This document shows positions 45,038 to 54,177 of a stretch of DNA of 64,000 bases, in pieces. The stretch spans positions 1,612,001 to 1,676,000 of the forward strand of contig NZ_CP041151.1 in NCBI RefSeq assembly GCF_006494715.1, in the 5' to 3' direction. Each line of letters opens with the position of its first letter. Position 1 is the stretch's first letter. The stretch comes from Shewanella sp. SNU WT4. GTDB taxonomy: Bacteria > Pseudomonadota > Gammaproteobacteria > Enterobacterales > Shewanellaceae. The translations under genes and the position numbers were made by a program. The notes under the pieces are model-generated. The model ran no database searches. It was not told where the DNA came from and saw only the letters and a list, made by a program, of their open reading frames with translations.

Positions 45038-45949
45038 ATGGATGGTAGACAGATGCGATTTGATAACCAGCAGATAGTCATTTCTGGTGCGGCCAAGGGA
45101 CTGGGACGCCATTATGCGCTCGCGCTTGCTCAACGTGGCGCCACACTTATTCTTATCGACGAACTTAGTGTTAACGCCCCAGAAGTGATTGAGCTTGTGC
45201 TTAAAATTAAAGCATTGGGTAGCCAAGCTCATTATTTTGAGCAAAGCTTTTTAGCCTTAACCCAAGCCGATGAATTAGTCAGTAAAATTGTAGCCATAAG
45301 CCCGCATATTGACGTGCTCATTAATGGCGCCAGCCTTGATTATTATAGTGATTTTAATCAACTCGATCCCGCTAAGTGGCAGCAGCAATGGCAAACCACC
45401 GTCAATTTTAGCCTGCTGTTAACCCACGGCTTATGGCCTGTGATGAAGGCGCAAGACTATGGGCGGGTATTAATGCTCACCAATATTAGTGGCTTGTATG
45501 GCTCCGACCATTCAGTGGCATTAAGTTCGGCCAATATGGCGTTACTGGGTATGGTCAATAGCCTCGCCATTGAAGGTGAACAGAGCAATATTCATGTCAA
45601 TAGTTTGTGTGCCCTTGCCGTTACTGAAGTGCCAGAAAAACACTTAGCGGCGCGGGTTAGGCCTATTTTTGGCACAGAAACCCCCATTGCCGCCATGCTA
45701 TTTTTGGTTAGTACCCGCGCGCCGTCAGGGCAGCATTTACTGGCTGCTGCAGGCAGCATTAGTCGCGGCACGTTTGCTGAATATGCGAGCGAATATTTTT
45801 TTGCGGAGGAATGCACGCCTGAAATCATTGCCAGTCGCTGGCGCCATCCAAAGACTTGCCGGCTGCTTGAGGTTCATACCTCGGCTGAGAGTAAAATTTC
45901 CGCTTGGTCATTTCGCGGCGCGAAAGAGCACAATATTAAACTGGTTTAA
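45038..45949 (+). CDS. SDR-family protein lacking catalytic residues
   Basis: This is 303 residues from the ATG at 45038; the frame is open from 44972. The cofactor motif ISGAAKGLGRHYA is intact and resembles the MFE-2 type 3-hydroxyacyl-CoA dehydrogenase SDR, as do SGLYG and NSLAIEGEQSNIHVNSL. However, the catalytic Ser, Tyr and Lys are replaced by Asn149, Leu162 and Asn166; in an active relative the segment would read SSxSGxYG...YSAAK. A C-terminal part after TFAEYASEYFFAEE resembles the MFE-2 tail. It probably binds a nucleotide without normal reductase activity. It precedes tesB by 96 bp. Confidence 0.75.
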   Translation: MDGRQMRFDNQQIVISGAAKGLGRHYALALAQRGATLILIDELSVNAPEVIELVLKIKALGSQAHYFEQSFLALTQADELVSKIVAISPHIDVLINGASLDYYSDFNQLDPAKWQQQWQTTVNFSLLLTHGLWPVMKAQDYGRVLMLTNISGLYGSDHSVALSSANMALLGMVNSLAIEGEQSNIHVNSLCALAVTEVPEKHLAARVRPIFGTETPIAAMLFLVSTRAPSGQHLLAAAGSISRGTFAEYASEYFFAEECTPEIIASRWRHPKTCRLLEVHTSAESKISAWSFRGAKEHNIKLV

Positions 45950-46045
45950 CTTTGCTAGATCTTTAAGCGGCTTAAGCACCTCAGGCTTGCCTTTGCTGGC
46001 GCTGACCTTTATCTTGAGGGCAGCATTAGTGTAATAGGTATTGAT

Positions 46046-46909
46046 ATGAGTCAGGTGTTGGACGATTTACTCGCCTTATTGGCGTTGGAACCGATAGAAC
46101 AAGGGTTATACCGCGGCCAAAGCCAAGATTTAGGCTTTGGGCATGTGTTTGGCGGCCAAGTCATGGGGCAAGCCATCAGTGCTGCTCGGCAAACTGTCGC
46201 TGGCGATCGTAAAATTCATTCGTTTCATTCTTATTTTCTGCGCGCTGGCGATGAGAAGTTACCCATAGTTTATGATGTCGAAAATATGCGTGATGGGGGC
46301 AGCTTTAGTGCGCGCCGCGTTCAGGCTATTCAAAAAGGTCGACCAATTTTTTATATGACTTGCTCATTTCAAACAGCAGAGCAAGGCTTTGAACATCAAG
46401 ACCCTATGCCTGCAGTGGCAGGGCCTGAAGGTTTACTTAATCAGCAAGAGTTAGCGTTAACCTTACGTAATAAGGTGCCGCCTGCAATCTTAGAAAAATT
46501 CATGGCCGACGCGCCGATCGAAATGCGCTTAGTGGACGCGTTAGACCCTGTGGCGCCCACTGCCACTGATACTAAGCGCCATGTGTGGTTTCGGGTCAAT
46601 GGTGCGCTGCCAAGTGATGACAGCGTCCATAATTTGCTGCTGGCTTATGCCTCAGATTTCAATTTCTTAGTCACGGCGCTGCAGCCCCACGGCGTATCGT
46701 TTTTAACCCCAGGCATGCGTTTAGCTACGATTGATCATGCCATGTGGTTTCACCGCCCATGCGATTTACAAGATTGGATCCTCTATAGTGTGGATAGCCC
46801 AAGTGCCAGCAATGACCGCGGCTTTGTGCGTGGCCAATTCTTTAACCGCCAAGGTCAGTTAATTGCATCTTGCACCCAAGAAGGCTTGATTCGTCAGCTA
46901 AAAGGATAA
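46046..46909 (+). CDS. tesB: Acyl-CoA thioesterase II
   Basis: This 287-residue double hot-dog thioesterase resembles E. coli TesB in length and layout. The first hot-dog has FGGQVMGQAISAA near residues 34-46 and SFHSYFLRAGD near 59-69. The second has the catalytic Asp in LLAYASDFNFL near residue 204, and ATIDHAMWFHRP near 229-240. It hydrolyses medium- and long-chain acyl-CoA. The ribosome site is weak. A YbaY-type lipoprotein gene follows by 7 bp; tesB and ybaY are also neighbours in E. coli. Confidence 0.95.
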   Translation: MSQVLDDLLALLALEPIEQGLYRGQSQDLGFGHVFGGQVMGQAISAARQTVAGDRKIHSFHSYFLRAGDEKLPIVYDVENMRDGGSFSARRVQAIQKGRPIFYMTCSFQTAEQGFEHQDPMPAVAGPEGLLNQQELALTLRNKVPPAILEKFMADAPIEMRLVDALDPVAPTATDTKRHVWFRVNGALPSDDSVHNLLLAYASDFNFLVTALQPHGVSFLTPGMRLATIDHAMWFHRPCDLQDWILYSVDSPSASNDRGFVRGQFFNRQGQLIASCTQEGLIRQLKG

Positions 46910-46916
46910 GGCTCAA

Positions 46917-47321
46917 ATGAAAAAATATTTCGCCAGTGTGTTATTGCTCGTCTCGAGCTTAGTATTAAGCGGCTGCGTGACAGTTGAACCGCCTCAGCCT
47001 GTAGTGATTAATGGCGCGGCCGGTTATTTAGAAAAAATCAGTTTGCCGCCAGGCAGTGTGATTAATATTGCGATTATTGATTTTAATACTCCAGGATCGA
47101 TCATTGCGCAAAAGAACTTTAATGTAGCGCGCGTTCCTGTACCGTTTAAGTTTTTATTGCCGGCCGATTCCATTAAATCCAACATAAATTATGGCGTGGT
47201 GGCTATGATCCAATATCAAGGGCAAGTGTTATTTCAGACCTATGATAAATATCCGGTGATCAATAATGATAAATTCACCACCGAAGTTATCATGAAGCCG
47301 GTATATCCAAACCAGCCTTAA
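46917..47321 (+). CDS. YbaY/YscW-type lipoprotein
   Basis: This 134-residue protein has a lipoprotein signal ending in the lipobox LSGC, acylated Cys at residue 20, followed by Val. The mature part has YLEKISLPPGSVINIAIIDF, the LPPxAxLxVxLxD pattern of the YbaY/type III secretion lipoprotein group, and a later VPVPFKFLLPAD strand. Ends QTYDKYPVI. It probably has an outer membrane-anchored beta-sandwich. The 7-bp spacing to tesB suggests one transcript. A second member of the family is encoded at 49238-49639. Confidence 0.8.
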   Translation: MKKYFASVLLLVSSLVLSGCVTVEPPQPVVINGAAGYLEKISLPPGSVINIAIIDFNTPGSIIAQKNFNVARVPVPFKFLLPADSIKSNINYGVVAMIQYQGQVLFQTYDKYPVINNDKFTTEVIMKPVYPNQP

Positions 47322-47483
47322 CGATGTAGCGTTTGCCATAAAAGCTAATTAAGTCAGCAATAATGACCGTGCGTTTTGTTCGATATATTACTCGAGCAAG
47401 ATGCGCGGTTTTTTTATGCAAGTTGTTTGTTTTGCGATCAGTATCTCGTTGTTAGCGTTTGGTTTTTGTACTCCATAGGTTTA

Positions 47484-47497
47484 TTGATCTGCGTCAA
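47484..47497. promoter_or_regulatory. FNR/EtrA-like box upstream of ompW
   Basis: TTGATCTGCGTCAA matches the FNR consensus TTGAT-N4-ATCAA at nine of ten fixed positions. It lies 90 bp before the ompW start. OmpW genes are known to respond to oxygen through FNR-type regulators in other gammaproteobacteria. Confidence 0.5.
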
Positions 47498-47586
47498 GTT
47501 TGTTAACGACTTTTTCTGGCAGTGTAGCGCTAGATGTTAATTAAGTTGCAAATTTAGCAATCACATTGTGATGATGGAGTATAACA

Positions 47587-48213
47587 ATGAAGAAAGTATT
47601 GATGGGATTGATTGGCGCCAGTTTATTGTCAGCACCTGTACTTGCGCACCAAGCGGGAGACATCATAGTGCGCGCTGGTTTTGCCGTGGTAACGCCTAAT
47701 GAGTCGAGCCCAGATGTATTGGGTTTAGGGGAATTTAGTGTCGATGGCAATACCCAGCTAGGGTTAAACTTTGGCTACATGATTACTGATAATTGGGCAG
47801 TGGAATTATTAGCGGCCACACCATTTAGTCATGATGTGTCTTTGCCTGATGTTGGTGTGATTGCAGAAACTAAACATTTACCACCTACCTTAGTGGCACA
47901 ATATTATTTTGGCGAGGCGGGTAGTCAGTTCCGCCCCTATATTGGCGTTGGGGTTAACTTCACCAATTTCTTTGATAATGAATTTACCGCTACGGGTAAA
48001 AGTTTAGGCTTAGCGGATTTAAGCATGAGCAACTCCTGGGGCGTTGCGGCGCAAATTGGCGCCGATTATAAAATCAATAAAAACTGGTTATTCAACGCTT
48101 CTGTGTGGTACGCACAAATAAGCACAGACGTGAGCTTTAATGCCACGCCAACCCCGATTAAAACCGATATTGACCCATGGGTTTATATGCTGAGCCTAGG
48201 TTACGTATTTTAA
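47587..48213 (+). CDS. ompW: OmpW-family outer membrane protein
   Basis: This 208-residue protein has a signal peptide MKKVLMGLIGASLLSAPVLA, cut near residue 20. The mature part follows OmpW: GDIIVRAGFAVVTP near the start, GLNFGYMITDNWAVELLAATPFSHD, LPPTLVAQYYFGE, RPYIGVGVNFTNFF, and a last strand ending in Phe (SLGYVF), the outer membrane insertion signal. It forms an eight-stranded beta barrel for small hydrophobic molecules. A strong terminator follows. Confidence 0.95.
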   Translation: MKKVLMGLIGASLLSAPVLAHQAGDIIVRAGFAVVTPNESSPDVLGLGEFSVDGNTQLGLNFGYMITDNWAVELLAATPFSHDVSLPDVGVIAETKHLPPTLVAQYYFGEAGSQFRPYIGVGVNFTNFFDNEFTATGKSLGLADLSMSNSWGVAAQIGADYKINKNWLFNASVWYAQISTDVSFNATPTPIKTDIDPWVYMLSLGYVF

Positions 48214-48237
48214 GATGTGATATTTAGCTGCTTAACT

Positions 48238-48263
48238 AAAATGGCGCCTAGGCGCCATTTTTT
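48238..48263. terminator. Bidirectional terminator between ompW and the SDR gene
   Basis: AAAATGGCGCC pairs perfectly with GGCGCCATTTT around a TA loop, with T to 48263. The genes converge here. Confidence 0.9.
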
Positions 48264-48289
48264 ATGAGTCCATAAGTATCAGTAATGAA

Positions 48290-49033
48290 CTATTTACTCT
48301 CGCCTTTCTTTTTCCAGCGGCGAGTATTGTAAATATACTCAGGTAATATGTTGCTAAGCCAAGCCATTAGCATCCAACGTTTAGTCACATAGGCGCGGCG
48401 TTTGCCTTTATTTAATGCCTTGATGATTTGCCCCGCCACTGTTGGCAGGGGAGCAGACCAGAGGCGACTTTGATGCATAGCCGCTTTATCTAATAAGCCT
48501 AATTGAATATCTGTGATGGTGAGCGGCAACTTTAGGCGCTGGGCATGCATAGATAAGCCTTGCAAGTAATTGGCAGCAAAAGCTTTTGAGGCATGATAAG
48601 CCACAGATGAGCCGCCGCGCTGGCCTGCGATTGAATTAATCGCGCCTAAATGGCCATAGCCTTGCTGTTTAAATAGCGCAAAGGCCGTGTTACAGATAGC
48701 GGCAAAGCCTTGCACATTGATAGTGATCATTTGCTGCTCTGCCGCCCATGGCAAGCTTGGGTGATAAAGATTGACGCCGGTATTCACCAGAATTAAATCA
48801 ACACCATCCATCTGTTGCCATGCTTGCTTAAGGGTGGCAATCGCAGCGTCGGCATTGTCTAACGCTAATTTTTCAAGGGTGACTGGTGTTGGTAATTGTT
48901 GCACCCATTCAGTCAAATTTTCAGGATCTGCCACTAATAAGTGCAAAAGCACCCCTTGCTGCGACAGTTGACGAACGATTTCTTGGCTTAATTGCGAACT
49001 AGCGCCAACAATGATGGCTTTGGCTTGAGTCAT
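48290..49033 (-). CDS. Short-chain dehydrogenase/reductase
   Basis: This 247-residue SDR has a degenerate N-terminal cofactor loop (GASSQLSQEIVRQL in place of TGxxxGIG), but the later NTGVN, catalytic Ser in NSIAGQRG and YHASK are intact near residues 130-153. The basic C-terminus (RRWKKKGESK) is preceded by a hydrophobic MLMAWLSNILPEYIY stretch, so it may sit on the membrane, as in the YqjQ/DltE-like SDR group. The substrate is unknown. It is alone on its strand and converges with ompW. Confidence 0.75.
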   Translation of the reverse strand: MTQAKAIIVGASSQLSQEIVRQLSQQGVLLHLLVADPENLTEWVQQLPTPVTLEKLALDNADAAIATLKQAWQQMDGVDLILVNTGVNLYHPSLPWAAEQQMITINVQGFAAICNTAFALFKQQGYGHLGAINSIAGQRGGSSVAYHASKAFAANYLQGLSMHAQRLKLPLTITDIQLGLLDKAAMHQSRLWSAPLPTVAGQIIKALNKGKRRAYVTKRWMLMAWLSNILPEYIYNTRRWKKKGESK

Positions 49034-49190
49034 AAGGATATCTGGCTGAAAGTGTATCGCTTATGATAGAAACATCTGCCAGCATGAACAAGAATATTAT
49101 CTCTGCTTTATGGCTAGCGCTTAGTCAGTTAGAATCGACGCTGAAAATCTTTCATCTTAGATTGTCAAAGATACTGCTAAATTGAAGCTT

Positions 49191-49214
49191 AGAGGTATGG
49201 ACATCTAGAAGTCT
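49191..49214. promoter_or_regulatory. Candidate MetJ operator: three tandem met boxes
   Basis: Three adjacent 8-mers, AGAGGTAT, GGACATCT and AGAAGTCT, match the MetJ box AGACGTCT at 6, 6 and 7 of 8 positions with exact 8-bp phasing, as MetJ requires. They lie 24 bp before the YbaY-type lipoprotein start and 467 bp before metA. Confidence 0.5.
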
Positions 49215-49237
49215 TATTATATGATTAAGGAGCTAAC

Positions 49238-49639
49238 ATGAAATCCTATCTGAAAATGTGCATTATTCCTTTGCTGGCGACATTAGGTTTAGGCGGATGC
49301 GCAACCCCAGATGCCATGGTAGAAGTGCAAGGTGAAGTTTGGTATCGCGAGCGCATGGCACTGCCACCAGAAGCTGTGTTAACTGTGCAAGTGCAAGATG
49401 TGTCTAGAGCCGATGCGCCAGCACAAATCTTGGCCGAGTTAGAACGCAATGACGTAACAACTCCTGCACCGTTTTCCTTCGTGATAGGAAAAGATCAATT
49501 TGAAGCGGGCCATACTTATACTATCGCCGCCAAAATTACGGTTAATGGTCAATTGATGTTTATCAATACTCAGTCATATCGTATTGATTTAAATGCCAAT
49601 GAACCTATGTCGGTTATGCTTAATCGAGTTGGCCAGTAA
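49238..49639 (+). CDS. YbaY/YscW-type lipoprotein
   Basis: This 133-residue protein has a lipoprotein signal with lipobox GGC, Cys at residue 21. The mature part is a good match to the YbaY pattern: VWYRERMALPPEAVLTVQVQDVSRADAPAQILAE near residues 35-68, then PAPFSFVIGKDQFEAGHTYTIAAKI. It probably has an outer membrane-anchored beta sandwich of unknown role. AAGGAG lies 6 bp upstream. It is followed by metA after 41 bp with no terminator, so both may be one transcript under the candidate met boxes. Confidence 0.85.
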   Translation: MKSYLKMCIIPLLATLGLGGCATPDAMVEVQGEVWYRERMALPPEAVLTVQVQDVSRADAPAQILAELERNDVTTPAPFSFVIGKDQFEAGHTYTIAAKITVNGQLMFINTQSYRIDLNANEPMSVMLNRVGQ

Positions 49640-49680
49640 ATTAAATACTGCGCCGACTCCTCAACAGGAAGAGGCGCACT

Positions 49681-50622
49681 ATGCCGGTAAAAATTCCGGA
49701 TAATCTCCCCGCAGCCGAGATCTTAACCTCGGAAAACATTTTCGTGATGTCTGAATCACGAGCGGCATTGCAAGATATCAGGCCGATGAAGGTGCTGATC
49801 TTGAATTTAATGCCGAACAAAATCGAGACGGAAACGCAATTATTACGTTTACTCGGTAACACCCCCTTGCAAGTGGATGTTGATTTACTGCGCATTCATG
49901 ATAAAGAATCAAAACACACCCCAAGCGATCACATGAATAACTTCTATCGCAGTTTCGAGGAAGTCAGTCATAACAATTACGATGGCTTAATCATTACTGG
50001 CGCGCCGCTTGGGCAAGTGGATTTCACCGATGTGACTTATTGGCCGCATATCACTGAGATTATTGATTGGTCGCAAACTCATGTTACGTCTGTATTATTT
50101 TTATGCTGGGCAGCGCACGCAGGTCTCTATCACTTATATGGCTTAGAGCGCAAATTGCTCACTAAAAAACGTTCAGGGGTATTTTTGCATCAAAGGGTCA
50201 ATGAGGCTGTGCCTTTACTGCGCGGCTTTGATGATGAGTTTTTTGTGCCGCATTCGCGCTACGCTGAAATTGAAATAGCAGAGCTTAATCAACATCAACA
50301 ATTAAAGGTGTTAGCGCAATCAGCGCAAGCGGGCGCGTATTTAATCATTAGTGAAAATAACCGCAATCTGTTTGTGACCGGTCACCCTGAATATCAAAAA
50401 CTCACCTTGAGAGATGAATATCAGCGCGATGTGTTGCAAGGATTAAATCCTGACATTCCCTGCCACTATTTCCCTGACGATAACCCTGAGTGTGAACCGC
50501 TGGCGCGCTGGCATTCTCATGGCAGTTTATTAGTGAGTAATTGGCTTAATTATTATGTGTATCAGATGACGCCTTATGATTTAAGCGATATGTCAGCGCT
50601 CACCCCATGGGAAGTGAATTAG
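49681..50622 (+). CDS. metA: Homoserine O-acyltransferase (homoserine O-succinyltransferase)
   Basis: This 313-residue MetA has catalytic Cys142 in FLCWAAHAG, His235 and Glu237 in TGHPEY, the same numbers as the E. coli enzyme. The substrate segment [18 protein letters not shown] is intact. The succinyl- versus acetyl-specificity residue sits at position 111, just after the GAPL segment, and is Gly, which in this family may favour succinyl-CoA, but annotation by sequence alone is known to be unsafe. It catalyses the first committed step of methionine synthesis. AGGAAGAGG precedes the ATG. Confidence 0.93.
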   Translation: MPVKIPDNLPAAEILTSENIFVMSESRAALQDIRPMKVLILNLMPNKIETETQLLRLLGNTPLQVDVDLLRIHDKESKHTPSDHMNNFYRSFEEVSHNNYDGLIITGAPLGQVDFTDVTYWPHITEIIDWSQTHVTSVLFLCWAAHAGLYHLYGLERKLLTKKRSGVFLHQRVNEAVPLLRGFDDEFFVPHSRYAEIEIAELNQHQQLKVLAQSAQAGAYLIISENNRNLFVTGHPEYQKLTLRDEYQRDVLQGLNPDIPCHYFPDDNPECEPLARWHSHGSLLVSNWLNYYVYQMTPYDLSDMSALTPWEVN

Positions 50623-50873
50623 GCTTTTAAATGAATTAGCCTTCTAACTAAGCAGCACTTGCTCAAATGCTGCTTAGTTGAATTTGAGGTTAAGCGGCGC
50701 TTACTCTCGTATTCAGCCTTAGCTTTGCAGCACTGAGCAGAGCACTACAACAAACATGTCCAGCCAGCACTGGCATAGTTCTCCCTGCCTTCTTAATTGC
50801 TCCTAAATAATCTTTCCATGTTGCAATAACGCAGTACTAAATTTTGCGCTTAAATTTTCGCTTAAATGCTGAA

Positions 50874-50912
50874 CTTAAGTACTGAGCTTAAGTACTGAGC
50901 TTAAGTACTGGC
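50874..50912. repeat. 13-bp tandem repeat, three copies
   Basis: Copies of CTTAAGTACTGAG start at 50874 and 50887; the third at 50900 ends in GC. Shorter related CTTAA motifs precede it. Confidence 0.9.
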
Positions 50913-51049
50913 CTAAGTTTCCCGCATCAGTACCTAAAAGCCTTAGCGTAGATCAAAGTTTAACCACAGTGGTTGGGTTAAATTCATACAGTGATGTTAC
51001 ATCTTCAGGTGCAATCTATATGCGGACGTTAGACTAATTAACACTTGCC

Positions 51050-51071
51050 TTACGTTCGCGTAAACGTCAAA
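51050..51071. promoter_or_regulatory. LiuR-like operator upstream of the valine/isoleucine operon
   Basis: TTAC-GTTCGC-GTAA is a perfect dyad with the same 6-bp centre as the site before liuR, and it is followed by ACGTCAA. It lies in the promoter region of the thiolase-led operon. Confidence 0.5.
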
Positions 51072-51218
51072 GTATTATCAGTTGATTTAATGTACAGCTG
51101 TCTTGTGATTACTACAGTGTAAGGTCTGACTAACAGGCTTGATGTTGGCCGTGAGTCTAGCGCCTTTGCGCTTAGTGACTTGAGATAACTCAATAATATA
51201 AATGGATGTGGAGTACTT

Positions 51219-52403
51219 ATGAGTGCGCAGACGGATATTGTGATTGTTGCGGCTAAGCGAACCCCTATGGGCGGTTTTATGGGCGCCTTGGCAGATAAAA
51301 CCAGCCCAGAGCTTGGAGCCTTAACGATTGAGGCTATGTTGCACCAGACTCAAGTCTCCAAAGACTTGATTGATGAAGTATTTTTTGGCTGCGTGTTACC
51401 TGCCGGGTTAGGCCAAGCGCCTGCGCGGCAAGTGGCGTTAAAGGCAGGTTTACCTGCGAGCGCGGCGGCGACCACAGTCAATAAGGTTTGTGGTAGCGGC
51501 ATGAAAACCGTGATGATGGCGGCCGATGCGATTAAAGCCGGTTCCGCCAAGATAGTCATAGCTGGCGGCATGGAGAGCATGAGCCGCGCGCCATATTTAC
51601 TTGATAAGGCTCGCGCTGGCATGCGCATGGGCCATGGCAAGACTTATGATCACATGTTCCTCGATGGCTTAGAAGATGCTTATACTGGCGCTGCCATGGG
51701 CACTTTTGCGCAAAAGTCCGCGGATGAATTTGGTTTAACCCGTGAGTCCATGGACGCTTATGCCTTAACCTCATTAAAGCGAGCCTTGAGCGCCATAGAG
51801 TCCGGCGCCTTTGATGCTGAAATAGTGCCTGTAACAATAAGCTCTCGCACCGGGGATATCGTCATTAGTTGTGATGAGCAGCCTGCCAATGCCAAGCCTG
51901 AAAAAATCCCAAGCCTGCGTCCTGCTTTCAGCAAAGATGGCACTATTACTGCTGCTAATTCCTCGTCCATTTCTGATGGCGCCGCCAGCGTTATGCTGAT
52001 GACGCGCGCTAATGCTAATGCCCTCAATTTACCGATTTTAGCCAGTATTTTAGGTTACAGCACCCATGCGCAAGCGCCTGAATTATTCACCACAGCGCCT
52101 GTGTATGCCATGCAAAAACTCGCCACTCAGCTTGGCATGCCACTTAATGATTTTGATTTATTTGAAATCAACGAAGCCTTTGCCATGGTCACTATGCTGG
52201 CCATACAAACACTTGAATTGGATGCCGATAAAGTCAATGTCAACGGCGGCGCCTGCGCTTTGGGCCATCCCATAGGTTGCTCGGGCACACGCATTATCGT
52301 GAGCCTAATTCATGCACTGCGTCAGCGCGGCTTAAGTATCGGCATGGCCAGTTTATGTATCGGTGGCGGTGAAGCCACAGCGCTCGCCGTTAAGGTGGAA
52401 TAA
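51219..52403 (+). CDS. Acetyl-CoA acetyltransferase-type thiolase
   Basis: This 394-residue degradative thiolase has nucleophile Cys in VNKVCGSGMK near residue 89, His in NGGACALGHPIGCSGTR near 351, and the second Cys in LCIGGGEA near 381. It would cleave 2-methylacetoacetyl-CoA to acetyl-CoA and propionyl-CoA in isoleucine breakdown, and can also act on acetoacetyl-CoA from the CoA-transferase. It is the first gene of the valine/isoleucine operon. A 203-bp gap then separates it from mmsA, unlike the tight packing downstream. Confidence 0.93.
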   Translation: MSAQTDIVIVAAKRTPMGGFMGALADKTSPELGALTIEAMLHQTQVSKDLIDEVFFGCVLPAGLGQAPARQVALKAGLPASAAATTVNKVCGSGMKTVMMAADAIKAGSAKIVIAGGMESMSRAPYLLDKARAGMRMGHGKTYDHMFLDGLEDAYTGAAMGTFAQKSADEFGLTRESMDAYALTSLKRALSAIESGAFDAEIVPVTISSRTGDIVISCDEQPANAKPEKIPSLRPAFSKDGTITAANSSSISDGAASVMLMTRANANALNLPILASILGYSTHAQAPELFTTAPVYAMQKLATQLGMPLNDFDLFEINEAFAMVTMLAIQTLELDADKVNVNGGACALGHPIGCSGTRIIVSLIHALRQRGLSIGMASLCIGGGEATALAVKVE

Positions 52404-52481
52404 CGTAATCTAGTTGCAGCCTCGCTAATCCATTGCTTGTAGAGCATGGGGATAGCGAGTCTGGAGTAACGGTTTTATCAG

Positions 52482-52525
52482 TGCCTTATAACCCGTGCCC
52501 TATAGCAAGAGCCCTATAACAAGAC
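52482..52525. repeat. Degenerate tandem repeat between thiolase gene and mmsA
   Basis: Three imperfect units of 14-16 bp with the core GCC(C/T)TATA(A/G)C are present in the 203-bp gap. Confidence 0.55.
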
Positions 52526-52606
52526 TCAGTCACGTCAGCCCACTATAGGCGCGGAGCAATCGCGCCAACACAATAATCATCATGGGCTGCTTAAAAGGAA
52601 AACATC

Positions 52607-54145
52607 ATGTCTCAGCAAGTATTACATTTTATCGATGGTCAGTATGTGTCTGGCGCGAGTCCGCGGGTCATTACTGTCACTAACCCTGCCAATAACCAAG
52701 CCATAGCCAGCCTCAATTGCGCCAGTGATGAACAGGTGTTAGCTGCCATTGCCAGCGCTAAATTAGCCTTTAGCACTTGGCGCGACACCCCAGTCTCTGA
52801 GCGGGCGCGGGTCATGCTGAGATACCAGCATTTATTGAAAGAGCACCATGATGAATTGGCCTCGATTTTAGCCCAAGAAACCGGTAAGACCTTTGAAGAT
52901 GCCAAAGGCGATGTGTGGCGCGGCATAGAAGTGGCCGAGCATGCCTGCAATATTGCCTCGTTATCTATGGGGGAAACCGTAGAAAACGTTGCTCGGCAGA
53001 TAGATACTTATTCTTATACTCAGCCATTAGGCGTGTGCGCTGGTATTACCCCGTTTAACTTTCCTGCCATGATCCCGTTATGGATGTTCCCGTTAGCTAT
53101 CGCTTGCGGCAATACCTTTGTGCTTAAACCATCTGAGCAAGACCCATTAACGCCGCTGCGATTAGTGCAGTTGTTTGAAGAGGCGGGCGCTCCTAAAGGG
53201 GTATTGCAGCTCTTGCATGGTGATAAAGCTGTGGTCGATATTTTATTGTCGCACCCAGATATTAAAGCCATTTCTTTTGTGGGCTCAGTGGCGGTTGGTC
53301 AATACATTTATAAAACCGCCACCGATAATCTTAAGCGCGTGCAAGCCTTTGCGGGCGCTAAAAATCACTGCGTGATTATGCCTGATGCTAATAAAGAGCA
53401 AGTGATTAATAACTTAGTGGGCGCTTCGGTCGGCGCGGGTGGTCAGCGCTGTATGGCGCTATCGGTAGCCGTGTTTGTGGGCTCAGCCAATAGCATAATA
53501 CCGCAGCTGCGTGACGCGCTCGCCAAGGTTAAACCTGGGGTGTGGAATGATAAAAATGCCGCTTATGGTCCATTAATTAGTCCTGCCGCTAAGGCGCGCG
53601 TGCTTAATCTCATTCGCGAAGGCAAAGAGCAAGGCGCGCGCTGTTTACTTGATGGCAGTGAAGCAACAGTTGCTGGCTTTGAAGCGGGTAACTGGGTAGG
53701 GCCTACCTTATTTGATCAAGTAACCACAGACATGAGCATTTACACTGAGGAAATTTTTGGCCCAGTTTTATGCTGCATGTGTGTTGATACCCTTGAGGAA
53801 GCCATAGCGCTCGTCAATGCCAGCCCTTACGGCAATGGCACCTCAATATTTACCGCCAGCGGCGGCGCCGCGCGTAAGTATCAACATGAAATCGAAGTCG
53901 GGCAGGTGGGGATTAACGTGCCTATTCCTGTGCCATTACCGTTTTTCTCATTCACAGGCTGGAAGGGCAGTTTTTATGGCGATCAGCATGCTTATGGTAA
54001 ACAAGCGGTGCGCTTTTTTACTGAAACCAAAACTATTACCGCCCGCTGGTTTGATGACGATATTAGCCGCTTAGCCAATGTCGCTGATTCAGCAACGCCA
54101 TCTGACTCATCGAGCGCGCCGAATATGACGATTGCTCTTAAGTAA
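52607..54145 (+). CDS. mmsA: CoA-acylating methylmalonate-semialdehyde dehydrogenase
   Basis: This 512-residue aldehyde dehydrogenase superfamily protein is of the MmsA kind. The start [14 protein letters not shown] and the later [20 protein letters not shown] and SEQDPLTP are close to MmsA. The nucleophile Cys is in [15 protein letters not shown] near residue 284. The glutamate normally used for hydrolysis in other aldehyde dehydrogenases is absent from FAGAKNH, as expected for a CoA-acylating enzyme. It converts methylmalonate semialdehyde to propionyl-CoA and CO2. A C-terminal serine-rich tail of about 20 residues is an extension. Confidence 0.95.
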   Translation: MSQQVLHFIDGQYVSGASPRVITVTNPANNQAIASLNCASDEQVLAAIASAKLAFSTWRDTPVSERARVMLRYQHLLKEHHDELASILAQETGKTFEDAKGDVWRGIEVAEHACNIASLSMGETVENVARQIDTYSYTQPLGVCAGITPFNFPAMIPLWMFPLAIACGNTFVLKPSEQDPLTPLRLVQLFEEAGAPKGVLQLLHGDKAVVDILLSHPDIKAISFVGSVAVGQYIYKTATDNLKRVQAFAGAKNHCVIMPDANKEQVINNLVGASVGAGGQRCMALSVAVFVGSANSIIPQLRDALAKVKPGVWNDKNAAYGPLISPAAKARVLNLIREGKEQGARCLLDGSEATVAGFEAGNWVGPTLFDQVTTDMSIYTEEIFGPVLCCMCVDTLEEAIALVNASPYGNGTSIFTASGGAARKYQHEIEVGQVGINVPIPVPLPFFSFTGWKGSFYGDQHAYGKQAVRFFTETKTITARWFDDDISRLANVADSATPSDSSSAPNMTIALK

Positions 54146-54177
54146 TTGGGTATCAACAAATCGATTGGAGAATGTTT

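Larger units (their letters stand above)
50623..51218. other. Gene-free stretch upstream of the valine/isoleucine operon
   Basis: No gene is supported in these 596 bp. The stretch has a 13-bp tandem repeat near the middle and a LiuR-like dyad about 155 bp before the thiolase gene. No clear terminator follows metA. Confidence 0.5.

Noticed and set aside
50687..51049. Hidden small RNA or riboswitch before the thiolase gene
   Set aside because: I see no conserved aptamer-like structure and no terminator-like hairpin; only repeats and AT-rich sequence.
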